DNA from: Planctomycetia bacterium
GTDB lineage: Bacteria > Planctomycetota > UBA1135 > UBA2386
Assembly (NCBI GenBank): GCA_005776475.1
Contig: SXPB01000345.1
Location: 1 to 50,271 of the forward strand
Direction: 5' to 3'
DNA length: 50,271 nucleotides
Below the pieces are notes generated by a model. It made no database searches. It saw only the letters and a program-made list of their open reading frames with translations, and was not told the origin of the DNA. Below, piece after piece: positions 32,705 to 41,276 of this stretch. How positions within the stretch are numbered: the first letter of the stretch is position 1; each line of letters opens with the position of its first letter. The translations under genes and the position numbers were made by a program.

Positions 32705-35700
32705 GCGGAGGCCACCTGGTTGGAGGAAGGTCGCGCGGCGCGCAACTGCGCCACCGCTTGCGGCAAAGCGTACTGTTCGCCGGACCAGCCCGCCACGAAG
32801 CGGCCCCCACGCACCTCGCCTCGCAACTCCAGCGCACGCAAAGCCCGCAGCAGCAAGCGCCAAGGTACCGGGAACTTGTCGGCGAGCAGGCGCGGATGGC
32901 TCACCACGCCGAGCCGTGCCAGCAGTGCCAGCGCGCACATCTCGACCGTGCTTTCCGACGCGCGCGTCGCCGGACCCGGCATCGGAATCGGACTCCAGCG
33001 GCCGACCGCGAACAGCGGGAACGCGCGCCGGCTGGGTGGGATCGCCAGTTGGCGCATGGCCGCGAACGAATCGCAGGTGACGAGCCCGAGCCCGATCAGT
33101 TCGGCGAGGCCTTCCTCGAGCTGGCTTGGCAACAAGCGGCTCATCGATTGCAGATCGGTCGGGAACAGGGCGCCGCGCTGCTGCAGCAGGTCGAACAGCG
33201 TGCGCGCAGCACCGGTCAGGTCGCCGGGCAGCGTGCGGTCCAGCGGCAACTCCAGCCACGCCGACAGCTGCGCGCGCGGCACGATGCTGATGCCGCAGCG
33301 GCCGAGCGGCCCGCGCCACGGACCCCACAGCCGCAGCCAGGTGAACTCGCCGCCGAGCGTGCACTGGTCGAGCCACTCGCGGTGGTAGCGGTCGAGCCGC
33401 GCCGGCAGCACGTCGCTCTCCCACTCGTCGCACGGGAACGAGGCGCCGGCGAACTGCTGCAGCAGGTCGGCGAGGCCGCGTGGGCCGCTGCGCTTGCTGG
33501 CCTCCGTCGTGTGTTGCCAGGTCGCGAGGAACGTGTCGTAGTCGGCCTGGCTGACCGGCTGCACGCTGGCGCGCAGGCGGTCGAGCATCGCCGTCCGCAC
33601 GCGCGACAGCAGGCGTCGGTGCGCCCACAGCCAGCGGCCACCGCAGCGCGCCCGCATCGCCAGCCCTTCCGCTTCCAGCGTGCGCAAGGCGTCCTGGTCG
33701 TCGTCGGACAGGGTGTCGAACCACACCGGGATCACGCCTTCGATGCGACCGCGCCAGGCTTGCAGCCGATCGCGGCTGCTTTCGGCGGCGTACCAGCGAT
33801 CCCCGTCACGTTGCGCCCGGCCATCGGTCGCGAGTTCGTGCAGCCACACGCGCCAGCCGACGTCGATCTCGGCGTCCAGCATCCAGCCGATCCAACCGAG
33901 CGCCTCGTGCAACTCGGCGGCCGAACGTGGCTCGGGCCAGCACTGCTCCTGGACCATGCGCAGGGCGTCGGCGTCGAGTTCGCTGTCGCCGGGCACGCGG
34001 TCGTTGCGGCGGGCGCCGCGTTGGGCCGAAGTCACCGCCTGCGTGCGCCGCTCTTCGAGGGGAGCGTCGTCGAGGAATGCATACGGCATTGCATGCAGGA
34101 TGCTGTCGGCGAATGGCGACGGCGCACTGGCATCGACTTCCTTCAGCGCGATGCCGCCGTTGCGCACTCGCGTCAGCAGCGCCAGCAGGCCGTCGATGTC
34201 CATCGCTTCGTGCAGCGCGTCGTCGACGGTCTGGCCGACGATCGGATGCTCGACCGGCACCGGGATCGGGCCCGGCGGCAGCGTTTCGGGGCACGCCTGC
34301 GCCTGCGGGAACGCGGCGGCCAGCGCATCGTCGGCGCGGAACCGCAGCAGCGGCGCCGGCACCCGGTGGCCGCCGCGGAACCGTTCGACCAGCAGCGAGC
34401 GCGCCACGTTCCAGCGCCAGCGCGCCTGGAACATCGGCGCTGGCAGCATCGCCTGGATCAGCACGTCGCGAGCCGTCGCCGGGTTCAGGAAGTTCCACAC
34501 GTCGGACAGCTCGAAGCTGTGCATCGGACCGAGCGAGATCAGCAGCGCTTCCTCGTTCGCCGCCGCCTGCAATTCGTAGCCGAACCCGACGCAGAAGCGT
34601 TTGCGCAGCGCGAGGCCGAAGGCGCGGTTGACGCGGCTGCCGAACGGACTGTGCAGCACCAGCTGCTGGCCACCGGTCTCGTCGAAGAACCGTTCGAGCA
34701 CCAGCTGGTCGACGCTCGGCATCGCCCCGAGCGCGAGCATGCCATCGCGCAGGTAGGTCGCGATCTGCTCGGCCGCAGCCGCTTGCAGGCCGCATTCGCG
34801 CACCAGCCACTCGGCATCGACCCCGTGCACGCGCACGGTTGACACCGCGCGACTCAGTTCGTCGGAGCGCGACGGACCTTCGGCGACCCAGAACGGCAGG
34901 CTCGGCGGCACGCCGGCGGCGTCGGCGACACGCAGTTGCCCCGAGCCGATGCGCCGGATCTGCCAGCTGGTGTTGCCCAGCTGGAACACGTCGCCGACCG
35001 AGCTCTCGATCGCGAAGTCTTCGTGCACGGTGCCGATCGGCGTGTCGTCGTGGTCGATCACGACCTTCCAGTCGGCGACGTCGGGAATGGCGCCGCCGCA
35101 GGTGACTGCGGTGATGCGGGCGCGGCGGGTTGCGCGCACGGTGCGATGCACGGAGTCGCGGTGCAGCAAGGCCACGCGGCCCGTCGCGTGCAACGCCAGC
35201 ACCGCGTCGAAGCGTTCGCGCGGCAGCTCGCGGTAGGGCCACGCCGAGCGCACGAGGTCGAACAGTTCGTCCTCCGGCATCACGAGGTCGCAGCAGGTGG
35301 CGACGATCTGCTGCGCCAGGATGTCGAGCGCATTGGTCGGCTGCACGGTGACGTCGAGGTCGCCGTGGCGGACGGCGTGCATCATCGCCGCGGCGGTGAC
35401 CAGTTCGTCGCGCGTCAGCGGGAACAGCCGACCCTTGGGCGTGCGGGCCAGCGCGTGGCCGGCGCGGCCGATGCGCTGCAGGAACGCGGCGATCGACGGC
35501 GTCGGGCCGATCTGCACGACGAGGTCGACGTCGCCGATGTCGATGCCGCGTTCGAGCGAACTGGTCGCCACCAGCGCCTTCAGTTCGCCGCGCTTCAGTC
35601 GCTGCTCGGCGTCGAGGCGTCGGGCCTTCGACAGCGAGCCATGGTGGCTGGTCACCAGTTCCTTGCCGAGGCCTTCGCCCAGGCGCGCGGCGACCCGCTC

Positions 35701-36525
35701 CGCCATCTTGCGCGTGTTGGTGAACACCAGCGTCGTGCGGTGTTCGGCGATCAGCTGCTGCATGCGCGCGAACACTTCGGTCCAGGTGTCGCCGGAGCAG
35801 ATCGTCTCCAGCGGCGCGCCGGGCACTTCGACCGCGAGGTCGAGTTCGCGGCGGTGGCCGATGTCGACGATCGTGCAGGCGCGGTTGTTGCCCACGAGCA
35901 GTCCGGCGGTGGCTTCGATCGGGCGCTGCGTCGCCGACAGGCCGATGCGCTGCAGCCTGCCGCCGTGGGCAGTGACCAGATGGTCGAGGCGTTCGCAGGT
36001 GAGCGCGAAGTGGGTACCACGCTTGCTCGCCGCCAACGCGTGGATCTCGTCGACGATCAGCGTGTTGGCGCTGGCCAACATGGCGCGGCCGCGCGTCGTC
36101 GTCAGCAGGATGTAGAGCGATTCCGGCGTGGTCACCAGGATGTGCGGTGCGGTCCGCGTCATCGCCGCCCGTTCGCTCGCCGGCGTGTCGCCGCTGCGCA
36201 CCTGCACGCGCACGTCGGGCAACGAGGGATCGCGGGCGCGCAGTTCGGCAAGCGGCTGCTGCAGGTTCTTCTGCACGTCGTTGGCCAGCGCGCGCAGTGG
36301 CGACACGTAGACGATCTGCAGCAGGTCAGGCAGCGACGGCACGCGCAGCAGGCGATCGATCGCGTGCAGGAAGGCGGCGAGCGTCTTGCCGCTGCCGGTG
36401 GGCGCGGCGATCAGCACGTGTTCGCCGGCCGCGATCTTCGGCCAGCCCGCGCGTTGCGGCGGCGACGGTTCGCCGAGCCGTTCGGCGAACCAGTGGGCGA
36501 CGGTGGGATGGAAGGCGCCGAGCAC
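32701..36525 (-). CDS. lhr: Lhr-type large ATP-dependent helicase
   Basis: This 1274-residue superfamily 2 helicase starts at a GTG. RecA-like domain 1 has APTGSGKT (Walker A, 41-48) and DEIH (159-162), then GLSATQRP. Domain 2 has VFTNTRKMAERVA, SLERGIDIGDVDLVVQIGPTPS and QRIGRAGH. The following winged-helix and Lhr-core region (VLDALHATGR-like stretches, EALLISLGPMHSFEL) and the long C-terminal half are typical of Lhr helicases, which unwind RNA:DNA hybrids or DNA with 3'-5' polarity in repair. A TATCCT box lies 6 nt before the start. It heads an operon with two envelope proteins. Confidence 0.9.
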   Translation of the reverse strand: MLGAFHPTVAHWFAERLGEPSPPQRAGWPKIAAGEHVLIAAPTGSGKTLAAFLHAIDRLLRVPSLPDLLQIVYVSPLRALANDVQKNLQQPLAELRARDPSLPDVRVQVRSGDTPASERAAMTRTAPHILVTTPESLYILLTTTRGRAMLASANTLIVDEIHALAASKRGTHFALTCERLDHLVTAHGGRLQRIGLSATQRPIEATAGLLVGNNRACTIVDIGHRRELDLAVEVPGAPLETICSGDTWTEVFARMQQLIAEHRTTLVFTNTRKMAERVAARLGEGLGKELVTSHHGSLSKARRLDAEQRLKRGELKALVATSSLERGIDIGDVDLVVQIGPTPSIAAFLQRIGRAGHALARTPKGRLFPLTRDELVTAAAMMHAVRHGDLDVTVQPTNALDILAQQIVATCCDLVMPEDELFDLVRSAWPYRELPRERFDAVLALHATGRVALLHRDSVHRTVRATRRARITAVTCGGAIPDVADWKVVIDHDDTPIGTVHEDFAIESSVGDVFQLGNTSWQIRRIGSGQLRVADAAGVPPSLPFWVAEGPSRSDELSRAVSTVRVHGVDAEWLVRECGLQAAAAEQIATYLRDGMLALGAMPSVDQLVLERFFDETGGQQLVLHSPFGSRVNRAFGLALRKRFCVGFGYELQAAANEEALLISLGPMHSFELSDVWNFLNPATARDVLIQAMLPAPMFQARWRWNVARSLLVERFRGGHRVPAPLLRFRADDALAAAFPQAQACPETLPPGPIPVPVEHPIVGQTVDDALHEAMDIDGLLALLTRVRNGGIALKEVDASAPSPFADSILHAMPYAFLDDAPLEERRTQAVTSAQRGARRNDRVPGDSELDADALRMVQEQCWPEPRSAAELHEALGWIGWMLDAEIDVGWRVWLHELATDGRAQRDGDRWYAAESSRDRLQAWRGRIEGVIPVWFDTLSDDDQDALRTLEAEGLAMRARCGGRWLWAHRRLLSRVRTAMLDRLRASVQPVSQADYDTFLATWQHTTEASKRSGPRGLADLLQQFAGASFPCDEWESDVLPARLDRYHREWLDQCTLGGEFTWLRLWGPWRGPLGRCGISIVPRAQLSAWLELPLDRTLPGDLTGAARTLFDLLQQRGALFPTDLQSMSRLLPSQLEEGLAELIGLGLVTCDSFAAMRQLAIPPSRRAFPLFAVGRWSPIPMPGPATRASESTVEMCALALLARLGVVSHPRLLADKFPVPWRLLLRALRALELRGEVRGGRFVAGWSGEQYALPQAVAQLRAARPSSNQVASA

Positions 36526-36531
36526 GCGGTG

Positions 36532-36537
36532 AGGATA
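36532..36537 (-). promoter_or_regulatory. TANNNT box 6 nt before the helicase start, leaderless type
   Basis: On the minus strand TATCCT is followed by six bases and then the GTG at 36525. There is no ribosome site. Third example in this window of the same exact spacing. Confidence 0.45.
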
Positions 36538-36677
36538 GCGGGGCGCGGGCGTCGGCGATGGCCAGCCGCCGAGTCACCCGGTTTTGCCGTCGCCGCTACC
36601 GATTCGGGACCGAACGCAACTTCCTTTCCTGGTGGGGGCCCCGTATTCCAGCACCTCGACCCGAACCAAGGTTTCGA

Positions 36678-38507
36678 ATGTCCCTGCGCTCCGTCTCCGT
36701 CTCGTTGTTCCTGGCGTCCTGGCTCGCTGCCCAAGCCGCCACCCCTGTTGCCGCCACCCAGCCGATCAGCGACGAACTTGCCGCGGCGATCGTGAAGGAA
36801 GGCATCGACAACAGCCAGGTGATGCGCCTCCTGCGCGACCTGACCGGCAAGGTCGGCCACCGGCTCACCGGTTCCGACAACTTCACCAAAGGCTGCAATT
36901 GGGCGAAGAGCGAGTTCCAGATGATGGGCCTCGAGGTCGAGCTCGAGAAGTGGGGCGAATGGAAGCTCGTGTGGAACCGCGGCACGTGGTTCGGCCGCAT
37001 CAAGGCGCCCGTGCAGCTGGATCTGTACGTCGCCACCGACGCGTGGACCGCGGGCACCAAGGGCCTGCAGGAAGGCGAACTCGTCGAGATGCCGAAGACC
37101 GACGACGAGGCCGCGAACAAGGCGGTGGCCGGCAAGTGGGTGGTCAGCAAGCGCAAGCCCAACACGACGATGCGCGCGGCGGCGCAGCAGGCGGGTGCGC
37201 TCGGCGTGGTCTACCGTGCCGGCGATCCTGACAAGAACTTCCCGACCCGGGTGCGCGTGTTCGGCAGCCAGCAGACGGCGATGAAGACGATGGCCGATGT
37301 GCCGACGTTCCCCGAGATCGCGGTGCAGGCCGACCACTTCGACCAACTGTGGGAACTGGTCGAGCAGGACAAGAAGCCGATCGGCGAGTTCAACATCGAG
37401 AACACGTTCCGCGAGGGGCCGATCGAACTGCACAACGTGATCGCCACCATGCGCGGCACCAGCAAGCCCGACGAGGTCGTGATCGTGTCGTCGCACCTCG
37501 ACAGCTGGCACCAGGTGCAGGGCACGACCGACAACGGCACCGGCACGACGACGACGATGGAGTCGGCCCGCATCCTGTCGAAGCTCAAGGTCAAGCCCGA
37601 GCGCACGATCAAGTTCTGCCTGTGGGGCGGCGAAGAGCAGGGGCTGCTCGGCAGTGGCGGCTACGTGAAGCGCCATCGCACCGACATGGGCAAGGTGTCG
37701 GCGGTGTTCAACCACGACACCGGCACCAACTGGGCGCAGTCGCTGGCGGTGACGCAGGCGATGAAGGACCAGCTCGATCCGGTGTTCGCCCACGTCAACC
37801 GGCTGATGAAGGCGCCCGACGCGGAATGGCTCGGCGACGTGTTCACCTTGACGGTGGTGCCGCGCGTGAGCGGTGGCGGCGGCAGCGACCACGCGTCGTT
37901 CATCGCGGCGGGCGTGCCCGGCCTCAACTGGAGCCTGAAGGGCCGCAGCAACTATTTCCAGCACACCTGGCACACGCAGTGGGACACGATCGACGTCGCG
38001 ATCGAAGAGTACCAGCGGCACACCGCGACGATCATCGCGTTGGCGGCGCTCGGTACCGCCAACCTGCCGGCCATGCTGGACCGCACCGGCGTCGCGGCCG
38101 GCGGCAGCAACCAATCGCAGGCATTCGCCGAGTCGTTCTTCGAAGCCGAGCTCGATGAGATGACCTTCAAGAGCGTCAAGGAAGGCGGCCGCGCCGCGAA
38201 GATGGGCGTGTTGAAGGGCGACGTGCTGAAGAAGGTCGCTGGCAACGAGGTCGAGCGTACCCGCCAGATCTTCCAGTTCGCGCGCGAGAGCGCCGGCGAC
38301 GCGGTGACGTTCACCTTCCAGCGTGGCGACAAGACCTTCGAAGCTTCGGCCAAGAAGACCGACCTGCCGGCGGCGCCGCAGCGTCCGGGCCGCGGCAATC
38401 CCGGCCCGCAGGACACGGTGCCGGCACCGGGCGCCGGTGCGGGTGGTGCGCCGGGCGGTGGCGCCCCGAAGGCGAATGGTGGCGGCGAGGAGCGCGGTCC
38501 GCGCTGA
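36678..38507 (+). CDS. Secreted M28 zinc aminopeptidase with C-terminal PDZ domain
   Basis: This 609-residue protein has a signal peptide (about 1-20, ending WLAAQA). A PA-type insert domain at roughly 120-230 precedes the zinc peptidase core. Metal ligands and catalytic residues are visible: His273 and Asp275 in HLDSWH, Asp285 in TTDNGTGT, Glu319-Glu320 in GGEEQG, Asp347 in NHDTGT and the His in QHTWHTQWD. A PDZ-like domain follows at about 485-565 (GGRAAKMGVLKGDVLKKVAG), then a Pro/Gly-rich tail. It probably trims peptides outside the cytoplasm, complementing the DPP-IV at the window start. The gene diverges from lhr and converges on the FAD enzyme gene through a shared hairpin. Confidence 0.92.
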   Translation: MSLRSVSVSLFLASWLAAQAATPVAATQPISDELAAAIVKEGIDNSQVMRLLRDLTGKVGHRLTGSDNFTKGCNWAKSEFQMMGLEVELEKWGEWKLVWNRGTWFGRIKAPVQLDLYVATDAWTAGTKGLQEGELVEMPKTDDEAANKAVAGKWVVSKRKPNTTMRAAAQQAGALGVVYRAGDPDKNFPTRVRVFGSQQTAMKTMADVPTFPEIAVQADHFDQLWELVEQDKKPIGEFNIENTFREGPIELHNVIATMRGTSKPDEVVIVSSHLDSWHQVQGTTDNGTGTTTTMESARILSKLKVKPERTIKFCLWGGEEQGLLGSGGYVKRHRTDMGKVSAVFNHDTGTNWAQSLAVTQAMKDQLDPVFAHVNRLMKAPDAEWLGDVFTLTVVPRVSGGGGSDHASFIAAGVPGLNWSLKGRSNYFQHTWHTQWDTIDVAIEEYQRHTATIIALAALGTANLPAMLDRTGVAAGGSNQSQAFAESFFEAELDEMTFKSVKEGGRAAKMGVLKGDVLKKVAGNEVERTRQIFQFARESAGDAVTFTFQRGDKTFEASAKKTDLPAAPQRPGRGNPGPQDTVPAPGAGAGGAPGGGAPKANGGGEERGPR

Positions 38508-38517
38508 ACGCGGACCG
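38495..38517. terminator. Bidirectional hairpin between the M28 and halogenase-like genes
   Basis: A perfect nine-pair stem, CGGTCCGCG and CGCGGACCG, encloses a CTGAA loop that contains the M28 stop codon. The minus-strand gene ends at 38518, directly beside it. One structure could therefore stop transcription from both sides; neither side has a long T tract. Confidence 0.6.
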
Positions 38518-40074
38518 TCAAATCGAGTCGGCCAGCGCTCGCCCCGTCACGTAGTCGCGGAAGTCGAGCTTGCTGTCGTCGCCGACCGGGCGACCGAGCA
38601 GTTGGAAACAGCGCGCCCGCGCTTTGGTGAAGATGCGCAGCGACTCCATGTCGACTGCCTTGCGGTCGCGGCGGCCGACGTCGCGCGCGAACATCACGTC
38701 GCCGAGGCCCTCGCCGAACTTGCCGGCATTGTGCCGGTGGTAGTCGCCGCGGGCGGTGACCACGCGCTCGGTTTCGGCGAACAGTCCCGCCATGCGTTCG
38801 AGGGCGCGCACCACGAACGGTTGCTGCCGCAGTTCGTGCCGCACGTGGTCGAGGTCGAGGTGGGCGTCCTGCATGTAGGACTCGACCCACACGTTGTAGT
38901 AGCTGGCGACGTCGAAGTTCCACTTGAGCGACAGCAGCTCGTAACTGCCGAACAGCTCGTACTGGTCGCGATACAGCGGGATGTTCGCGGCGTAGCGGAA
39001 CTGCATGTAGCCGTCGTAGAGCTGGCGGCGCTCGGTGACGTCCTCGCCGTCGTGTTGCCGCGCGATGAGGTCGGCGGTGAAGTCGTTCGCCAGCGTGATG
39101 AAGTCGCTGCCCGGGCTGTAGAACGGGTCGGTGAAGGCACCCGCTTCGCCGACCAGCGACCAACGGTCGCCAAACCACTGCGTCGTGCGGTAGGCGAGCT
39201 GGCCGTAGCCGCCGAAGTCGAGCCACGCAGCGCCGGCGAGCAGGTCGCGGCAGGCACGATGCCCTTCGAGGAATGTGCGCAATCCGGTCGGAGTCAGCAC
39301 GTCGCGCGGCAACCGCCGCACATCGCCGACGATGCCGACGCTGGTCAAGCCGCCCTTCAGCGGGATGAACCAGATCCAGTAGCCCCGATGCACGAAGTGC
39401 ACGGTCGACAGCCGGCGCGCCGTGTGCCGCACGCGGGCGTGGAACGACGGCTCGAAGGTGGGGCCGTCGATGTCGACCATGCCCGTCACGCGCGCCCAGG
39501 CAGCCAGGCACCGGTGTTCGGGGGTCGGGCGCCGTAGCTCGAGCTTCTTCGCCACGATCCCGGCGCGCCCGCTCGCATCGACGATCTGCCGCGTCGTGAC
39601 CGTGCGTTCGGCGGTTCCTTCGGCGAACGTCACGCGATGGAACGGGTCGCCGAACTCGATCCCGAGCACCTTGGTGCCTTCGCGCACGTCGGCGCCGAGT
39701 TGTCGGCTGCTGTCGCGCAGGTGGCGTTCGAGCGCCGCCCGGTCGAGTTGGAAACTCGGGTGGTAGGGCAGCGAGTAGCTGCCGATCTCGCTCATCGCCG
39801 GCAGCGGCGAGTCCTTGGTCGGGTTGTCGAAGAAGAAGCGCAGGCCGTTCTTCGGCAGCTGGTGTTCGTACAGGTAGGTCGACAAGCCGACCTTGCGCAG
39901 CATGTAGTTGGTGAACAGTTCGACGGTCGCTTCGCCGACCTTCCAGTCGGTCGTCGTCGCGCGTTCGCAGCACAACACGCGCAGGTCGGGGCGCTGCAGG
40001 CGCAGTTGGCGCGCGAGCAGGCCACCGGCGAGGCCGCCACCGAGGATCACGACGTCATGGTCGGGTCGTTGCAT
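38518..40074 (-). CDS. Flavin-dependent halogenase-family oxidoreductase
   Basis: This 518-residue enzyme has the FAD-binding GGGLAGG (12-18), a KVGEATVELF stretch (45-54) like the GEgT motif of the family, and WIWFIP (233-238), which matches the WxWxIP motif of flavin-dependent halogenases. A Lys in LPKNGLRFF (Lys75) may correspond to the catalytic lysine that forms the chloramine in true halogenases, but the alignment is uncertain. A GDRWSLVGEAGAFTDPFYSPG segment closes the FAD site. Relatives occur in flexirubin and xanthomonadin pigment clusters. It is the last gene of a four-gene operon and starts 5 nt after the chain-length-factor-like gene. It may halogenate or oxidise the polyene or aryl product. 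Confidence 0.8.
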   Translation of the reverse strand: MQRPDHDVVILGGGLAGGLLARQLRLQRPDLRVLCCERATTTDWKVGEATVELFTNYMLRKVGLSTYLYEHQLPKNGLRFFFDNPTKDSPLPAMSEIGSYSLPYHPSFQLDRAALERHLRDSSRQLGADVREGTKVLGIEFGDPFHRVTFAEGTAERTVTTRQIVDASGRAGIVAKKLELRRPTPEHRCLAAWARVTGMVDIDGPTFEPSFHARVRHTARRLSTVHFVHRGYWIWFIPLKGGLTSVGIVGDVRRLPRDVLTPTGLRTFLEGHRACRDLLAGAAWLDFGGYGQLAYRTTQWFGDRWSLVGEAGAFTDPFYSPGSDFITLANDFTADLIARQHDGEDVTERRQLYDGYMQFRYAANIPLYRDQYELFGSYELLSLKWNFDVASYYNVWVESYMQDAHLDLDHVRHELRQQPFVVRALERMAGLFAETERVVTARGDYHRHNAGKFGEGLGDVMFARDVGRRDRKAVDMESLRIFTKARARCFQLLGRPVGDDSKLDFRDYVTGRALADSI

Positions 40075-40079
40075 GGCGT

Positions 40080-41276
40080 TCAAGGTTGGTCGAGCACGGT
40101 CCACGCAGCGACGCCGCCGGCGGCCAGTCCGGTCAGCAATACCCGCCCGGCGCGGTGGGTGCCGCCACCGAGCGTGATGCCGAGGGCGGGATCGGGTTGC
40201 GTGCACGCAACCGGAACGGCGAAGTCGGCGCCGCGCAGCGCGAGGATCGCCGTGGCCAACGTGCCGCCGCCGAACTCGCCGGTGATTGCCTTGGGCGCCA
40301 TGACGAACGCGCGGTCCGACCCGGTCGCGCGCAGCACGGCGGCTTCGAGCCGATCGAGGGTCCGCACTCCCGACGCGCCGCTGACGACGGTGTCCACTTC
40401 GGCGAGCGTTCCGCGCAGGCCGGAGCCCAGTGCCTCGGCAAGGCCCGCGGCATCGCGGCCAAATCCGGCGCGACCCGCGGTCGGATCGAACGCGCGCACG
40501 CTGGGCCCGACCCGCGCCAGGATGGTGGCGCCGCGCGCGCGCGCCGCCGTTTCCGCTTCGAGCACCAGCACGGTGGCGCCTTCGCCGGCGAGCGCACCCG
40601 CGGCACGGCGATCGAACGGCCGCGCCGCTTCGCCGTGCGGGGTCGGCCGCGCCAGCGCGCGGAAGCGATCGAGCAGCGCGTGCACCAGCGGCTTCATCTC
40701 GTCGACCGCGCCGGCGAGGCAGATGTCGGCCCGCCCGCGCCCAACCTCCTCGGCGCCTTGCGCCAAGGCGAGCAGCGGCCCGGCTTCGCGCTGGCACAGC
40801 GTGAGGTTGGCGCCGCGCGCGCCGAGATCGATCGCCACCTGACCCGCCGCGGCGTTGGCGACACAGTCGGTGAACAAGAACGGCGACGCCGCCTTGCCGC
40901 CCTTCTCGAGGATCTGCCGCGCCAGTTGTTCGGTGAAGCCGCCGGGGCCGAGAGCCGTCGCCAACACGACGGCGGTGCGGTCGGAGCGAACGTCGGCGAG
41001 GTCGGCGTCCTGCAGCGCCATGCGCGACGCGGCGACCGCGAACTGCGACAGGTCGCTCATGCGGCGCGCGGCTTGCGGCGACAGCCACGCCGAGAGATCC
41101 ATGCCCGCGCAGCCGGCGACGAGTTGCGCACTGTGGCGACGGTGGTAGCCGGCACTGCGATCGACTTCGCGCGCGGTCGGTGTCCCGCTCGCCAAGGCGG
41201 TGGCGAGGGCCGGCAAGCCCGCGCCGTACGGGCCGAGACAGCCGATGCCGGTGACGACGACGGCGCGAGCGTTCAT
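40080..41276 (-). CDS. Degenerate ketosynthase, chain-length-factor-like, lacking Cys and His catalytic residues
   Basis: This 398-residue protein has the thiolase fold of type II ketosynthases (begins AVVVTGIGCLGPYGAG) and the same length as its neighbour. Aligned without gaps to that intact ketosynthase around the active site (ANLTLCQREAGPLLALAQGA against PVVTFSTACTSANVALGAAL), Glu164 stands where the neighbour has catalytic Cys155. The HGTGT histidine region reads VVSGASGV, and the KxxxGH region reads KAITGEFGG, so both histidines are lost too. Chain-length factors of polyketide systems lose the Cys in a similar way, usually to Gln. It probably pairs with the active enzyme as a heterodimer and sets product length. 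Start overlaps the upstream stop by ATGA. Confidence 0.82.
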   Translation of the reverse strand: MNARAVVVTGIGCLGPYGAGLPALATALASGTPTAREVDRSAGYHRRHSAQLVAGCAGMDLSAWLSPQAARRMSDLSQFAVAASRMALQDADLADVRSDRTAVVLATALGPGGFTEQLARQILEKGGKAASPFLFTDCVANAAAGQVAIDLGARGANLTLCQREAGPLLALAQGAEEVGRGRADICLAGAVDEMKPLVHALLDRFRALARPTPHGEAARPFDRRAAGALAGEGATVLVLEAETAARARGATILARVGPSVRAFDPTAGRAGFGRDAAGLAEALGSGLRGTLAEVDTVVSGASGVRTLDRLEAAVLRATGSDRAFVMAPKAITGEFGGGTLATAILALRGADFAVPVACTQPDPALGITLGGGTHRAGRVLLTGLAAGGVAAWTVLDQP

